Below, one piece after another: positions 1-11,050 of a DNA stretch of 64,000 nucleotides. Both the position numbers and the translations under genes were made by a program. Source of the stretch: Sordaria brevicollis (lineage: Eukaryota > Ascomycota > Sordariomycetes > Sordariales > Sordariaceae). The DNA is taken from positions 3,410,001 to 3,474,000 of the forward strand of contig JAUTDP010000001.1 in the NCBI GenBank assembly GCA_033439795.1, in the 5' to 3' direction. Numbering within the stretch: the stretch's first letter is position 1; each line of letters begins with the position of its first letter. The notes beneath the pieces were generated by a model. That model saw only the letters and a list, made by a program, of their open reading frames with translations. It ran no database searches and was not told the DNA's origin.

Positions 1-3000
1 GACCAATAAGGTCTTGTAAATCTACCGGTGGCCAATGAGATATTATTCAATAGCCTCAAAGGTAGAGGTAGACAAGCGGCTCAACTACCGTTCACTCATT
101 ATTCTCGCGATGCACCCAAAGATGATGGATGACCGTAGAGATATTGAAGGGAAATGGAGGAAAGAGAAAAGAGCGATGAGAAGAGAGATGAGAAGAAAAA
201 TGAGAAGAGAGATGAGAAGAGTAATGAGATGAGAGGAATGATGAGAGGGGAGAGCCGGGCTTTTTCCTCCTTTCTTCATTGTCCAAAAGCTTTGCCCGGC
301 AGCCCAAGGGCTTCAATTAATTAGTCATTCCCACTTCGTTGGTGATGGCTGCAGAAGCGCGAAGTTGATGCCAAGCTCGTGGTTTTGGCTGTCAGTCTTT
401 AGGCCCCACACCGCCGAAATATCCATGGCACACAGTCGATTTATCCGGCTCGCAAGAGGTTAAAGACGAACAGGCCCAAGAACACGAGTGGAGATGGTCA
501 ACCAGGGGCCTGAGACCCCTTCGACCAGGGCCTTCCATTGGTAAGGTTGGCTTGCCATGGGGTCTCAGACTGGGAATGCCAAGATGTCTGTGATTGGATT
601 TTCCATCTCGACGTCGTCGGCGGCGGCAGCAATGTCCTGTCCGTTTGATATTGGTTGGAAGCTCTCGCTGGATTGTCTGCTCACTCGCACATCTGCTGTG
701 TTGTAGTTTTGGCAGTGTGGGAGGCCATCTTGGCCATCGTCTGGATCTCGTTCGAGCTTCGATTCGGACGATGTTACCGAACTTTGTTCTCAAATTCTTG
801 GTATTAGCAAGTCATTGGCTAACGGATCTGGTCACAGAAGAACATTTTTTGGGGGGAATCTTTTGCTGTCCGGTAAACCAATGTCGCCTCCAACATTCGA
901 TATTGAAGACTCATATTCGACAGCATAGCATTCCGATATCCAGAACGCCAAAACTGATATATCGAGTCAGCATTTTCCGATACTGTCTCGACTGCCAGTG
1001 TTGTTGCCCACCGCTTCGTTCCAAAGCTGCTTTACCCAGCTGTCGGGATTTGATTGCAGCAGCGCCATCGGATTCAGCATTCTTCCACTCTTCGCAAAAC
1101 CTGAAGCTTCCCTGGGTTCGGCTCTTCGACACCTTGAATCTCCAAAGACCGAAGCATCGCGTCGTCAAAATCTTTTGCCGTGCGTTATCCGTCTTGTGTC
1201 GCGACAACCGCCAGTGGCGCCTTCCTTCTGGTCCAATCATCGTACAGATGGACTGATTCTCTCACTTGGAAGAAAACACCACCTCCACTATTCCCTTTAC
1301 ACTACAGTTCAATACTGGTTTGTTTGTTAGCTAGGGACCTCGGGTCGACTTTGTTAGGCATCTGGATGTTAACTTTATCCGTTTCGCTCCAAAATTGAAG
1401 TATATCTTATTTTTAAAAACGTCTCTAAGAAAATGCTAAATGACTTTTCAAGTTCATCAAATACCATTCTAAAACGCGATCAGGTATATTGTCTTATCCT
1501 ATTATAGTTTTGTACAAGCCCGCACATCTTGTACAATGTCGAAATACCACGCTAACAATCAAACCAGAACTAGAGTGTACATACATTTCATACCAACGTG
1601 ACCTTCTCTCAACTTTCTCCAACTCACGGAACTCGGCCTTGTTTGATGCACTTTGCTGTCCATGCTCATCATGCCGGTATCTCGCACATGACCCGCTCTT
1701 GTCTGATCATCGTGGAGACAACAGAATTGCAAAGGGGTTCTCACTGATGGCGATCACCGTTAAAAGATCAAGATCCTCCCCATCCATCACAACCTGTCTG
1801 CCTGTGCTGTTCCCCAGCTCATCCGAAAAAGGAGACTGGGTGGCTCAAGTGGCTCAAGTGGCTAAGGCGGCCCAAAGGGTTTCGCAACGCTATCGGCATA
1901 TTAACAAAAGCTGCCAACAACAGGCACCGATGATTGGAAAGTTTGAAGTCCCGAGTTTATTAGGGTATGACTTCGCCATGATTGATCCTCCTTAACTTTA
2001 GGCGGCGGGCGTCCTTTGCTCCAATCTCCCCAAAATCATATCGAGAAAAGGCGGTCATGATTTCAGAGAAGAAAGTTTGTTCCCGCCTCAACCCTGAGTT
2101 GTGGACGCTGTACCACCTGAGATGTGATCACAGTTATCGTCCAGCGGCCAAAGGAGGAAAACGGTGACAACTTGAGCCGATATCATGAAAACGGAGGGGC
2201 CGGGAGTTAAAAATCTGGGGGACAGAACGGACGGATTGTTGCTGAATCTGACAGTGTGCACTGCACTGCAGTGCATGGTGTTACCTGGCTGGGAGAACTT
2301 TGTCCTGTCCTTCAATCATTGCTTCGCAGCTCGACATTATTCACTACCAGTATTGTTTCCAAACCCCAGCTTTGCATCTTTTTAAAGCCCAACCATTCTC
2401 CATCTTGCAATGTCGATCGGATGGATAACTTCCGACGATGACAATGTGCCCCTGCCTTTCTTCCCTGCGAATGCCGCCCATTCCCCGCACTATCCTATCC
2501 TGACTTCTATGCCAGGCATGAATCCAGGTCGAATATGGATCTCCAGAGACATAGTTATGCGCATCGGTATGTCCTTCAAAACAATAATATCTTTTCTTGA
2601 GGTTCCCCGCAAGCGCAAATCCTCCCTACGAGACGAGGGTTGATGGTTGCGATGGGTGATGTTTCAGCAAGGACATGGACCAGGACGAGGGATGTGTTTG
2701 AGGTGTTGGCGATTCTTATCTCTGCTTTTTTCTCTTCCTCACCCTTTTGACTTGGTTTCTTTCGGATTCAGGGGATACCGAGAGCTTCCGCGGGATTCTC
2801 TGTGGATGTTGTCTTCTTCCAGTCCCCTTCCTTCGGCAACAAATGCTTCCACGTCCAGGTACAACCTCGTGGGTGCGTGGGTGGGTTGCCAAGAGGAACT
2901 CCTTTGGGGGGGGTTTGGTGTTTGATACACACACAGCTCCGGGCCCGGGCGCGAATCTGCGACACAAGAAAACACCAAGAACCGGGCTTCCGAGAGCGAA

Positions 3001-6000
3001 CGAGAGCCTGTAGGACCTATCGCCACGGCACTTGGTCTGAGGTTGTACAGAACATGCGGGTGGGCGGGTTACACCAAGGACTCTCTGCCAGTCAGTCAGT
3101 TGTGAACCAGCGTTAACGAGCCCTCCTCTACCAGAGTTCTGCGACAACTCCAATGGCATCGAAGTTGTATCGCATTCGGCCAGTCATGTTGATGGGCGCC
3201 CTCTCCGTACCACTCTGGACACACATGGTACCGTAACCACCCTTGAGTTTTCTATATCGTCGCCTTGGTCGTTTAGACACCTGGACCTGGTAAGCTATAG
3301 AAGATAAGAATATCAATCGTGGCGTTTACTGGATCGTTTGCTGGAACATGCAATCGTCACAATGGGGTTATCATACAGCACAGCCCGCCCATCTTTGAGA
3401 AGCAGGATTGCGTCAAACGATGCTTTCGAGCTCATGATAGTCTGGAGATGATTGAGAAATCTTGTTTTTGAGGGATGAGACCGGTATGTGTATGGCTGTA
3501 TGCGCTCAGAGGTACGCAACTCCTAGAGGTAGGTTTGTGAGGAATTTTCCTGATGAATGACACTCACAAAATTCCAATCCAACGTATATCACATCATATT
3601 ATTGCTTTGCTTTGATGCAGGATGGAATCATTGGGGGTAGCCGATCTCACCGTCACCGCATTCCTGCGAGCCTCGTCACCGAAATTCTGTGGTTGAATGG
3701 CAGGCTTTGTGCAGGTGAACATCACAGACGGGTAGAACGGGGAGGACGCAGTTCATCTTTATGGCGTCATTCCTTCCCGTCTTCCACTGACGCTGCACGC
3801 TGTCGAGCCCCGACTCCCCGCTGCCCGTGGAGAGAGAACGCGGCAGGCGCAGGCCACTGCCTGTGGAAACGAGCCCGCTTCTGTCCGCTCTTGCCCGCTC
3901 CAGGCCGCCGTAAGGGTCTGGCGGGCGTGTTTGGTTGCGCGGTAGGTGGCCCAAGCTTTCAAGAAGTTCATCCCGTCCCTTGCCCAAAAATCCGTGACCC
4001 CACCTGTTAAGCTTCTCGTTGAGAAAAAGGGAGGCTATACCTAGGATGGCTTAGCGTTCTTTGGAGAAGCGAAGGTGGGGTAAAAGTCTAAAAATGAGTC
4101 CCTCCCCCGTATCCCCGCCGTGCCTTCCCCCGACCGCCTCTTCCGTCCCCGGTCCCGGCCCCCGACCCGTGTCAATAAGTCCGTGCTCTGGCAGGCGGCT
4201 TGTCCAGGACCGAGTTCCCGGGACATCTAACCTTTTGACCGTTCTTTGCGGTGGGTCTCGTTTCGGCCAGAACGAAGCAGGGCTGGGAGTCAAATGTTGT
4301 TTCGACGCCGTTCAGTTTTGATGTCGACCATCAAAGACATGAATAAGCACGACGCAGCAGGAAAGACATTGACAACTCCGATCAGAGTAAACCCGGTGTC
4401 CGCTGTGCCGCTCAGCCTGTCACACAAGACATTAACTACTCTCGTTCCCACTCTGATTAAGTGAGTGAACCTTGGCTGTGCTACGAACGTACGACTCTCT
4501 CACAAGAGCGTGTACACCCGTTTCACTGTTTCACCTTTCCATCATTTACCTATTCCGCGTGCGGCGTAGAACATTCAATGGAACATATGGAACGGCCGCC
4601 TAAGTCCAGATGGATCAAACTCCACGGAAGAAAAATCTGTCACAGCCCAGCCACCTAACCATCCACCTTGGCTTACGCATGGCAAGCATGGTTTCAAGAA
4701 CCGGATATACCCAGCCCTTGCGGAGCAGCCATCGTCTCCGTTCAGAATTTCTTCAAACGAAGAACTTTTTCGCAACCATCGAAACTGACAAGGCGAGGCG
4801 AGGGCGAGGCGAGACGAGACGAAAGCATGGTGCGGGCCGCTCTTCGTCGTCGTAACGGCTGGCTGGGCTGGGCTGGGGACGGTTGGGATACCCAGACCTA
4901 GATCCATTTCCAGACCTAAAATCAGAGCAAATCCGAGTCACAGAATCCATAACAAAGATGTCACCGCTTTTGCGGCTGTGATGCGACGACGAGGATCAGT
5001 GAGAGGGGATCTTTTTAGTCCCAAGAATTTCAAAATTCTAGGCTGGGCTGGGCTGAGAGTGGGCGGGCGGGACGCGGAAAGGTGGCCGGGGGATGGAGGA
5101 GGAGGAGCAAAGCCAAGATCTCCAAACTAACGGTGAGAAAAGACTGTGATTGACGGTCGAGGCGGTGAGTCTACACTACACAAATGCACGACACAGTTGC
5201 TTGGAACACCACTGGAAGAGTTTTTCAAACGCGCGGCGCTTCTTTCACCGTTTTTCGTTGAGAATCTCTTCCGTTTTGCTAGTTTGAAGAAAAATATTTT
5301 TCACGTGGGGTGGTTTTCCAGAAATCTGAAGCCATTCTGAGGAACCTAGCCAGGAAGCTAAACCCGGACGGAGGTCGGCATCCGGTCACTCCGGCTTACA
5401 CCCACTCTAGGTAGTAGTTCCACAACGGCTCGCTTGTGTCAACGTCTAACCTCACCTTATGACTGGGAGGAGAAGTCTCTCCAACAACGGGAAATAATCT
5501 TTTTTTCTTAGATGTAATGGTGTACCAACAAGGCAACGTGGCGTGGCATCACAAGCTTTCTTGTATACCTACTGCGTGCTACCCGGATCTGGATTTCCGA
5601 CACCGAACCAAGCGACTGTGTGACTCTTTGAGAACATAGATGTTACTGCGAAGGTTGACTTGAAGACAGTGAGAAGGTTGGCAGTTGAATTTGCCCAAAA
5701 CGCGAAGGTTTGATACGCAGGCATTGATCATTGCTGATTTGTTGCGAGGAGCAGGAATTCGGACTTCCGATGGGGAAAGAGTGTCTAGAGATTGAGGGCT
5801 TGAGGCACGTAGCGACAAATCTGCAGGTTGGTGGCGTGGTGGTAGATCCAAAATTATATCGACATATATGTTTACTAGGCGTGGTAGGCCCTGGCGAATT
5901 CAACAGAATCCAGAAAACCAGCTTAGTATAGGTCTAACCTTACCTGAGGTCTTTGGCCATTTGAACAAAATTAGATGGTGGGAGACTAAAAGACCTTGCA

Positions 6001-6374
6001 CATCAAGTATATCCATATTGGAGGTTATCGCATACTTACATAGTCTCGCAAGTAAGTGGTTAGATATACTCTTTGCGTCACGGTTCTGCCTAGGTTACCT
6101 TAACTTGTCAAGTGCCTGGTAAGAGATTGCAAGACACTTCGTGCTTGTTCCGGGCATATTTTTTCTTGCATCAGGAAAAAGAGGACTTCAGAACGCTTAG
6201 ATGCTACAAAACGAATCGCTTATTACAAAGAAAAAGAAAAAAAAACATGCCATCAAGCTAACACGTCGAATGGTCATAGAGGAAATGAAAGAAACCAAGA
6301 ACGAGAGTAACATAAAAGCCTGGCTGCCCCTATCACGACTAATCAACCCATTCAACCAAAACCTCGCTTAATCT
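1..6374. other. Long intergenic stretch, no supported gene
   Basis: No open frame here shows a recognisable domain, a plausible exon structure or coding-like composition. The longest frames (594-1256 plus, 1489-1995 plus, 392-793 minus) have irregular residue content and overlap one another on both strands. I see short G-rich runs such as repeated GGCTG near 4858-4880 and 5041-5055, and a 12-bp tandem repeat near the left edge (listed separately). An unrecognised non-coding transcript cannot be excluded. Confidence 0.6.
176..235. repeat. 12-bp tandem repeat (ATGAGAAGAGAG-like)
   Basis: The unit ATGAG recurs at 176, 188, 200, 212 and 224, exactly 12 bases apart. The intervening purines vary slightly (AAGAGAG, AAGAAAA, AAGAGAG, AAGAGTA). 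It is a short purine-rich minisatellite of about five copies. I attach no function to it. Confidence 0.85.
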
Positions 6375-8030
6375 TCATCTCCTTGTCTTCTTCATCTTGT
6401 CTATCTTATCCATCATCTTTAGCTTCTTCTTCATCTTTTTGATCTTTTCGATCACCTTCTTCCTTCTTCTCTCCTGCTTCTCCTCTTCTTTGGTCCTCTT
6501 CCTTTTTCTATGCCTTTCGTCTTCCTTTCCCTCTTGTTTGATGCTCTTCCTTTTTCTCTTCTTCCCCTCTGTCTTCTCCTTCTTTTCAACTTCTTCACCA
6601 AATTCTTCCTCAACCTCTTCCTCAACCTCTTCCTCAATCTCTTCCTCAACCTCTACTTGTTCTTCTTTCTTGTTAACCATATACTCAAGCGGGTTATACC
6701 TTCCTTGACACCCAGCCCTCGCCAAACTCGGCAGTTCAATCTCCACCACCCACGGAAACTGTAGAGGTAGCCTTTCTGTGTCGCCACCAGTAGGTCCATG
6801 CACATCTCTTCCCTTCCCATTATGTTTATAAGCACCATCCGCATCATAATCCATCGCTGATGGCTGCATAGCAGCATTAACAAATAGCGTATGTTTCCTA
6901 GGTTCCAATCTCCCTCTTCCACCTCCACCACAAAAAGAAACGAAAGCACGTTTGTTGTCTCTCATCGTTTTCAGTTTGACTCTCTTCTTCTCCATAACCT
7001 CGTGACTGTCCCACATCCCCACGGCCAAGGTCCCTGGAGTTTCGATGCTTTGGATAAGACTCGCTGACGAACGCAAGGTGGGCTCTTTTTGTCGTGTTAA
7101 TCCCCCTTCTTTCGTTGCCTTTGCTGCCATGGCCTTCATCATTGGATCATCGGGTCCATCTCCTCCTCGCCATCTAACAAGCTTTGCTCCCCACCCACCA
7201 TGTACGTGCCCGAAACAATGTAATCTTGGTCTGGCCATTGCTACCGCCGCAAAGAGGGAGGGGTCTCCTGCATGCTGCTGCTCCTCGTGCTGCTTCTGCC
7301 ATGATGATGAAGAAGCACCACCCGGGTTGATGGTGTCAAGGATTCCAAGCGGTGGACCGTGGGTGATCACCACGTCTGCGTTGTAACCGATATCAAAAAC
7401 GTGTGCTGTTTCATTGGAGGGAGGAGGAAGGCGTTGGAACGTCGCCTCCTGGTTTGTTACTTGTAGTCCCATAGTCTCCCCCTTGTTTCCTCCTTCGGGC
7501 AAAGAAGAGGAAGAAGAAGAAAAATGAGGTGTCCAACCCGAAGCATAAACCTCCAGAAACGCCCCGTTCACCAACGGAAACGAATGTCTCCCCTCACCAC
7601 TCAACAAATAGATCCCGTGTTCCAGTTGCACTTCCTTCGCGCAAAATAGCTCGCGGATTTTCTCAGTCTCCTCCATTTGCGCACGTGTAAAAATCGATTT
7701 CCCCCCTTTGTTGCTCAGATTCTTGTTGTTGGTGACGGCTCCCCTCGTGATGAACAAGTCGTAAGCTCTCCTGTGATCGACATTTCTGGCGGCGTTTTGT
7801 AGAGCAAGATCGCGGTGTCCTGCAATTACGAGCTTTAGAGGGATGTTGACGAGATTCTTCAGAAGAGAAAGGGCGTCTTTGTATTCGGCGATCGTCGAAT
7901 GTTGGGTGAGGCCGCCGCAGTGGATGGCTACGTCTGCTTGTAAAGAGGTGGGTAGAGATGAATGGGCGAGGGGTGAGCAGTGGGTGTCGGAGATGATGAG
8001 GAAGCGGGTTTTTATATCTGGGGCATACAT
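6375..8030 (-). CDS. Metallophosphoesterase-fold protein with altered metal ligands
   Basis: Single-exon gene of 551 residues starting at an ATG (8030-8028). The N-terminal 300 residues follow the calcineurin-like phosphoesterase plan: DTH at 15-17, a HCGGLT box at 37-42, AGHRD at 70-74, THGPP at 223-227 and GHVH at 274-277. In the fungal family of this type the second box is normally HCGDLT and the third GNHD, so the bridging aspartate is Gly40 and the usual Asn-His pair is His72-Arg73. Two of the metal-binding blocks are therefore non-canonical, and activity is doubtful or changed. After about residue 430 there is a tail of Glu/Val/Lys/Arg repeats (EEVEEE, KRKRK) encoded by CTT/CTC-rich DNA. 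It looks like a microsatellite-grown, probably disordered and possibly nuclear tail. The fold call is firm; enzyme activity is not. Confidence 0.85.
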   Translation of the reverse strand: MYAPDIKTRFLIISDTHCSPLAHSSLPTSLQADVAIHCGGLTQHSTIAEYKDALSLLKNLVNIPLKLVIAGHRDLALQNAARNVDHRRAYDLFITRGAVTNNKNLSNKGGKSIFTRAQMEETEKIRELFCAKEVQLEHGIYLLSGEGRHSFPLVNGAFLEVYASGWTPHFSSSSSSLPEGGNKGETMGLQVTNQEATFQRLPPPSNETAHVFDIGYNADVVITHGPPLGILDTINPGGASSSSWQKQHEEQQHAGDPSLFAAVAMARPRLHCFGHVHGGWGAKLVRWRGGDGPDDPMMKAMAAKATKEGGLTRQKEPTLRSSASLIQSIETPGTLAVGMWDSHEVMEKKRVKLKTMRDNKRAFVSFCGGGGRGRLEPRKHTLFVNAAMQPSAMDYDADGAYKHNGKGRDVHGPTGGDTERLPLQFPWVVEIELPSLARAGCQGRYNPLEYMVNKKEEQVEVEEEIEEEVEEEVEEEFGEEVEKKEKTEGKKRKRKSIKQEGKEDERHRKRKRTKEEEKQERRRKKVIEKIKKMKKKLKMMDKIDKMKKTRR

Positions 8031-8855
8031 CGTGTGAGGCTGGGGTGTATGAAGTGGAATTGAGCTGGGCCCGTCGGTTAAAAAGCTGGAAGGATATCGA
8101 TGAGGCTACCGGACTTGAGGGTGATTGATACCTCGAGATAAGCTTTGCAGACGAGGTGAGCAGAAGAAGTTGTTGTATAGGTCAAATGGAGGAGCTGGAC
8201 TTGGAACAATGATTGCCGAACGTGCAAAGAAAACTCCTGCAGTGTTCCTTCCAAGTGGATGGGCTGTTTAGTCTAACCAGGCAAGAAACAGAGCCGATGG
8301 CAATGATCATCTGGCAAGCATGTGCAGGAAGAGCAGTGAGACTTCCCTGCAACAGACTGACCTACCGCAGAGACGGGACTCGGTCAGTTCATTTTGGGAT
8401 TTTGAGGGCTGCCCTGATTGTGGGAATCTTTGCATACTGCATGCACCTTGGGGAGAGGGTTAGGTTGTAGCAGAAAACCCCAACCTCATAAACGAACTGA
8501 CCGAGTCTTTACGGTACCTCTACCCAAAAGCCCGTACGGCATCTTTCGAGATCAAGGATGTGATCAAGTAGGTGGGACAAATGTATTCGGAGAAGTAAGT
8601 GAAAGAAATCATGTAGTAGAATTCAAAGGTATCACAGGAAAATAAATAAATGACAATCGTGGTTCCCAATTGAACCTGTTTCTTATTATCCACCTATATG
8701 CCGTTCCCATGAACACTCCTCTACCCGCACCACGACAAATTCACGTTATTATCCCATTTTTCTCAAAGCGATCGAGCAAATTGCTATAGTAGGCAACCAA
8801 ACCGCATGGAGATCCCCTTGATTCCAGCTCATGGGGCAACCTAACAGTTCACCGT
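8031..8855. other. Intergenic region between two minus-strand genes
   Basis: It holds the upstream region of the phosphoesterase-like gene and the 3' flank of the F-box gene. No coding frame is supported. An inverted repeat near 8377-8507 is listed separately. Confidence 0.6.
8377..8507. repeat. Inverted repeat with 14-bp perfect arms
   Basis: GACTCGGTCAGTTC at 8377-8390 is matched exactly by its reverse complement at 8494-8507. The pairing continues inward for about four more bases with one mismatch. The arms enclose about 103 bp of ordinary sequence. It could be the termini of a very small transposon relic or a transcript hairpin. No target-site duplication was identified. Confidence 0.7.
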
Positions 8856-11050
8856 CTACCGCCACAGATCCTGCCTCTCCTTCTTCTTCTCCCCAGCGCT
8901 GCTCTTCGGTCTAGGCCACAACTCCTCATCCCCACCACCTCCAAGACCAGTTCCCCTGTCCATGCTCCCTCCCCTATTTCTCGCAGCATCATCCGGTGGC
9001 AGGGCCAAAAAGCCACCGCCAGCTCCGGCGCCACCGATCAACACGCTCCTTCTCGCACCGCCACCACTTCCCCAGCCGGAAGCACTGCCGCCCATGAGAT
9101 CCGCACCCAGCCCATAGCCGCTCTGTGGTCTCTCACCTTCGCCGCGACCGGAGCCCCTTCTGTGGCCAGCACCAACCTTCGTAAAGGACCAGGTGGCGTC
9201 GTCGTCGCCCTTGGTGAACACCTCGAGCTTGGCGGGGAGGTTTGCGAAGCTGCCTGGCCCTGCAGGAGATGGGGCAACCAAATTGGCAAAGGGGTTGTTG
9301 CTGCTGAAGCGATGGTTGGTAGGCGGTTGTTTGCCGGCTCCCGGTTGCAGGAAACCGGAGAAGCTGTTGACGGAAGATACGGACCCGAACTGACGATGGC
9401 CGGGTACGAAGGGCGCACTGGGAGGAGCAAAGCTTCCTAGGCTACCTTGGTGTGAATGGAAGCTACCAGGACCCGGAAAACCGCGGTTTGAGCTACTACT
9501 GGAAGGGCGTCCCATGCCAGCTCCAAAGTTGGCGGATGGTGGAGGAAGACCGAGTAAAAGGTCGGGGAAGTTCGGGTCTCGCACATAGAGTGCCCGGAGG
9601 TTTGGCAGTCCGCCCGTCAGAAGGGAAGCAGCTAGGAAGCTGTAATAGCTCGACGTAATGCCGGAGTATTTGGGAGTCGACGAGGCCGCGGTAATCTCAT
9701 AGTGTAGAGTCTGGATACTAGTTGAGTTAAGAGTCTGTGCAAAGAATTGGCCGTTGGCGGACGGCACGGCTTGGGACACAGTCTCGATTGCGGAGAGATG
9801 CTTGAGCTTTGGCGCATACGGCAGGATCTCCTGCAAAGCCCAAGAGTAAACGCCTGTACCGTTCAGGGTAAGCACTCGTAGGTTGGCCTGCGCATTTGGA
9901 TCTATCAACCAGCCCCTCAAGCCTTCTGTAGTGACATTGGGAACATTGGTCAGGATCAGCTCCTCAACGGGAGGGAACGGAGGCAACATGTCGTTCCAGG
10001 CCAACGTCTCGTCCGTGATGCAAGTCGTGTCGGTTATCTTCAGAGCGCGCAAGTTACCCAAGCAACCCAGCACCTGGCGTAGCATTGCCGGGTCAACCTC
10101 GATGCGTACCAGCTCCAACACCTCCAAGTTGGGCCACACTTTCCCAGTGGCCAACGCCTGCAGACTGTGCTCCGCACCAGCCATATATGTCATCTTTCGT
10201 AGGTGAAGGCATCGCGCCTGTACTTCGAGCCGAAGAGTGACGAAAGCCGGGTCGTCTGAAAACAGGCCTTCGGGAAGATCGACGTATTTGAGGTTTGGGG
10301 TGACAGCTATCGTTCGCGCCAGATCGGCCTGGCGAGATTCTCGCAGCATATAAGGCGTCTTGAAGAATTCCACAATCCTTCCTAGCCGCACGGGATCCTC
10401 ACGGAGAGTGCGGCATAGCAGTTTGAGGCGCGCCTGGGCCGGGTCCTCTGGTTCTCCATTGCGATCAAATCGGGTCTTGCGCTTTCGCATTTCGGCTAGG
10501 TCTGCCTCGCGGTCGCAGTAATGCACTTGGTCGATGCGAATGCTATAGTATCTGTTCAGGTAGATGCCATGTTAGTAAGATATCCTTTCATCGAAAGGGG
10601 CCGCATGGAGGGAGATCAATCTGCAAGAGCCCAGACATACAGAACATTGGCACCCTCTTTCCTCCATCTCTTGCACACGGCAAGACAGTGTGCCAGATCG
10701 CGCAAGTCGCAAAGCATGCAAGTATCTTCGGTCATGCTAGCCTCACATGTTTCGTAGCTCGTGTCTTTGCTATGGGGGCATACAAAGGTGAATATGCGCT
10801 CGAGGATCGGGGCTGGGAGGTTCGCTAGGATGTTGGCAGACTGCCGCGTCACCATGGGCCGGTACTGAGCACCCCATGGACCATTTGAATCGTTTCGGCC
10901 GTGGCCGTAGGAAGGATATGGGTTTCGGGAATCGTCGTCGTAGCCAAGCTTGTTGCTGGCGCTGTAACCGAAGCCGGGGAGGGCGGCTGCTATGGCCGAG
11001 CCACCACCGCTCGCCTTCCGCTTGTCTTTATTACGCCTGAAGAACTTCAT
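8856..11050 (-). CDS. F-box and leucine-rich-repeat-like protein
   Basis: Two exons, complement(8856..10551, 10641..11050), give 701 residues. The 89-bp intron has donor GTATGT, a CTAAC branch site and an AACAG acceptor; the join reads NVL-YYSIRI. The start is the ATG at 11050-11048 (MKFFRR); an in-frame GTG seven codons upstream is not a likely start. Residues about 74-130 resemble an F-box (ANLPAPILERIF, later CLAVCKRWR) with an inserted Cys-rich stretch. Residues about 150-430 contain irregular leucine-rich segments (VLELVRI, LRALKIT, LRVLTLNGTG). The C-terminal part is Gly/Ser/Pro-rich and low complexity. Known F-box proteins bind Skp1 and recruit substrates to SCF ubiquitin ligases; that role is inferred here. 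The substrate is unknown. Confidence 0.85.

Noticed and set aside
594..1256. 220-codon plus-strand frame
   Set aside because: No recognisable domain, irregular residue content and a competing overlapping minus-strand frame (911-1240). I could not support it as a gene.
3612..4010. 132-codon plus-strand frame
   Set aside because: Rich in Arg, Cys, Trp and Pro as expected from random GC-rich DNA; no upstream or downstream exon fits.
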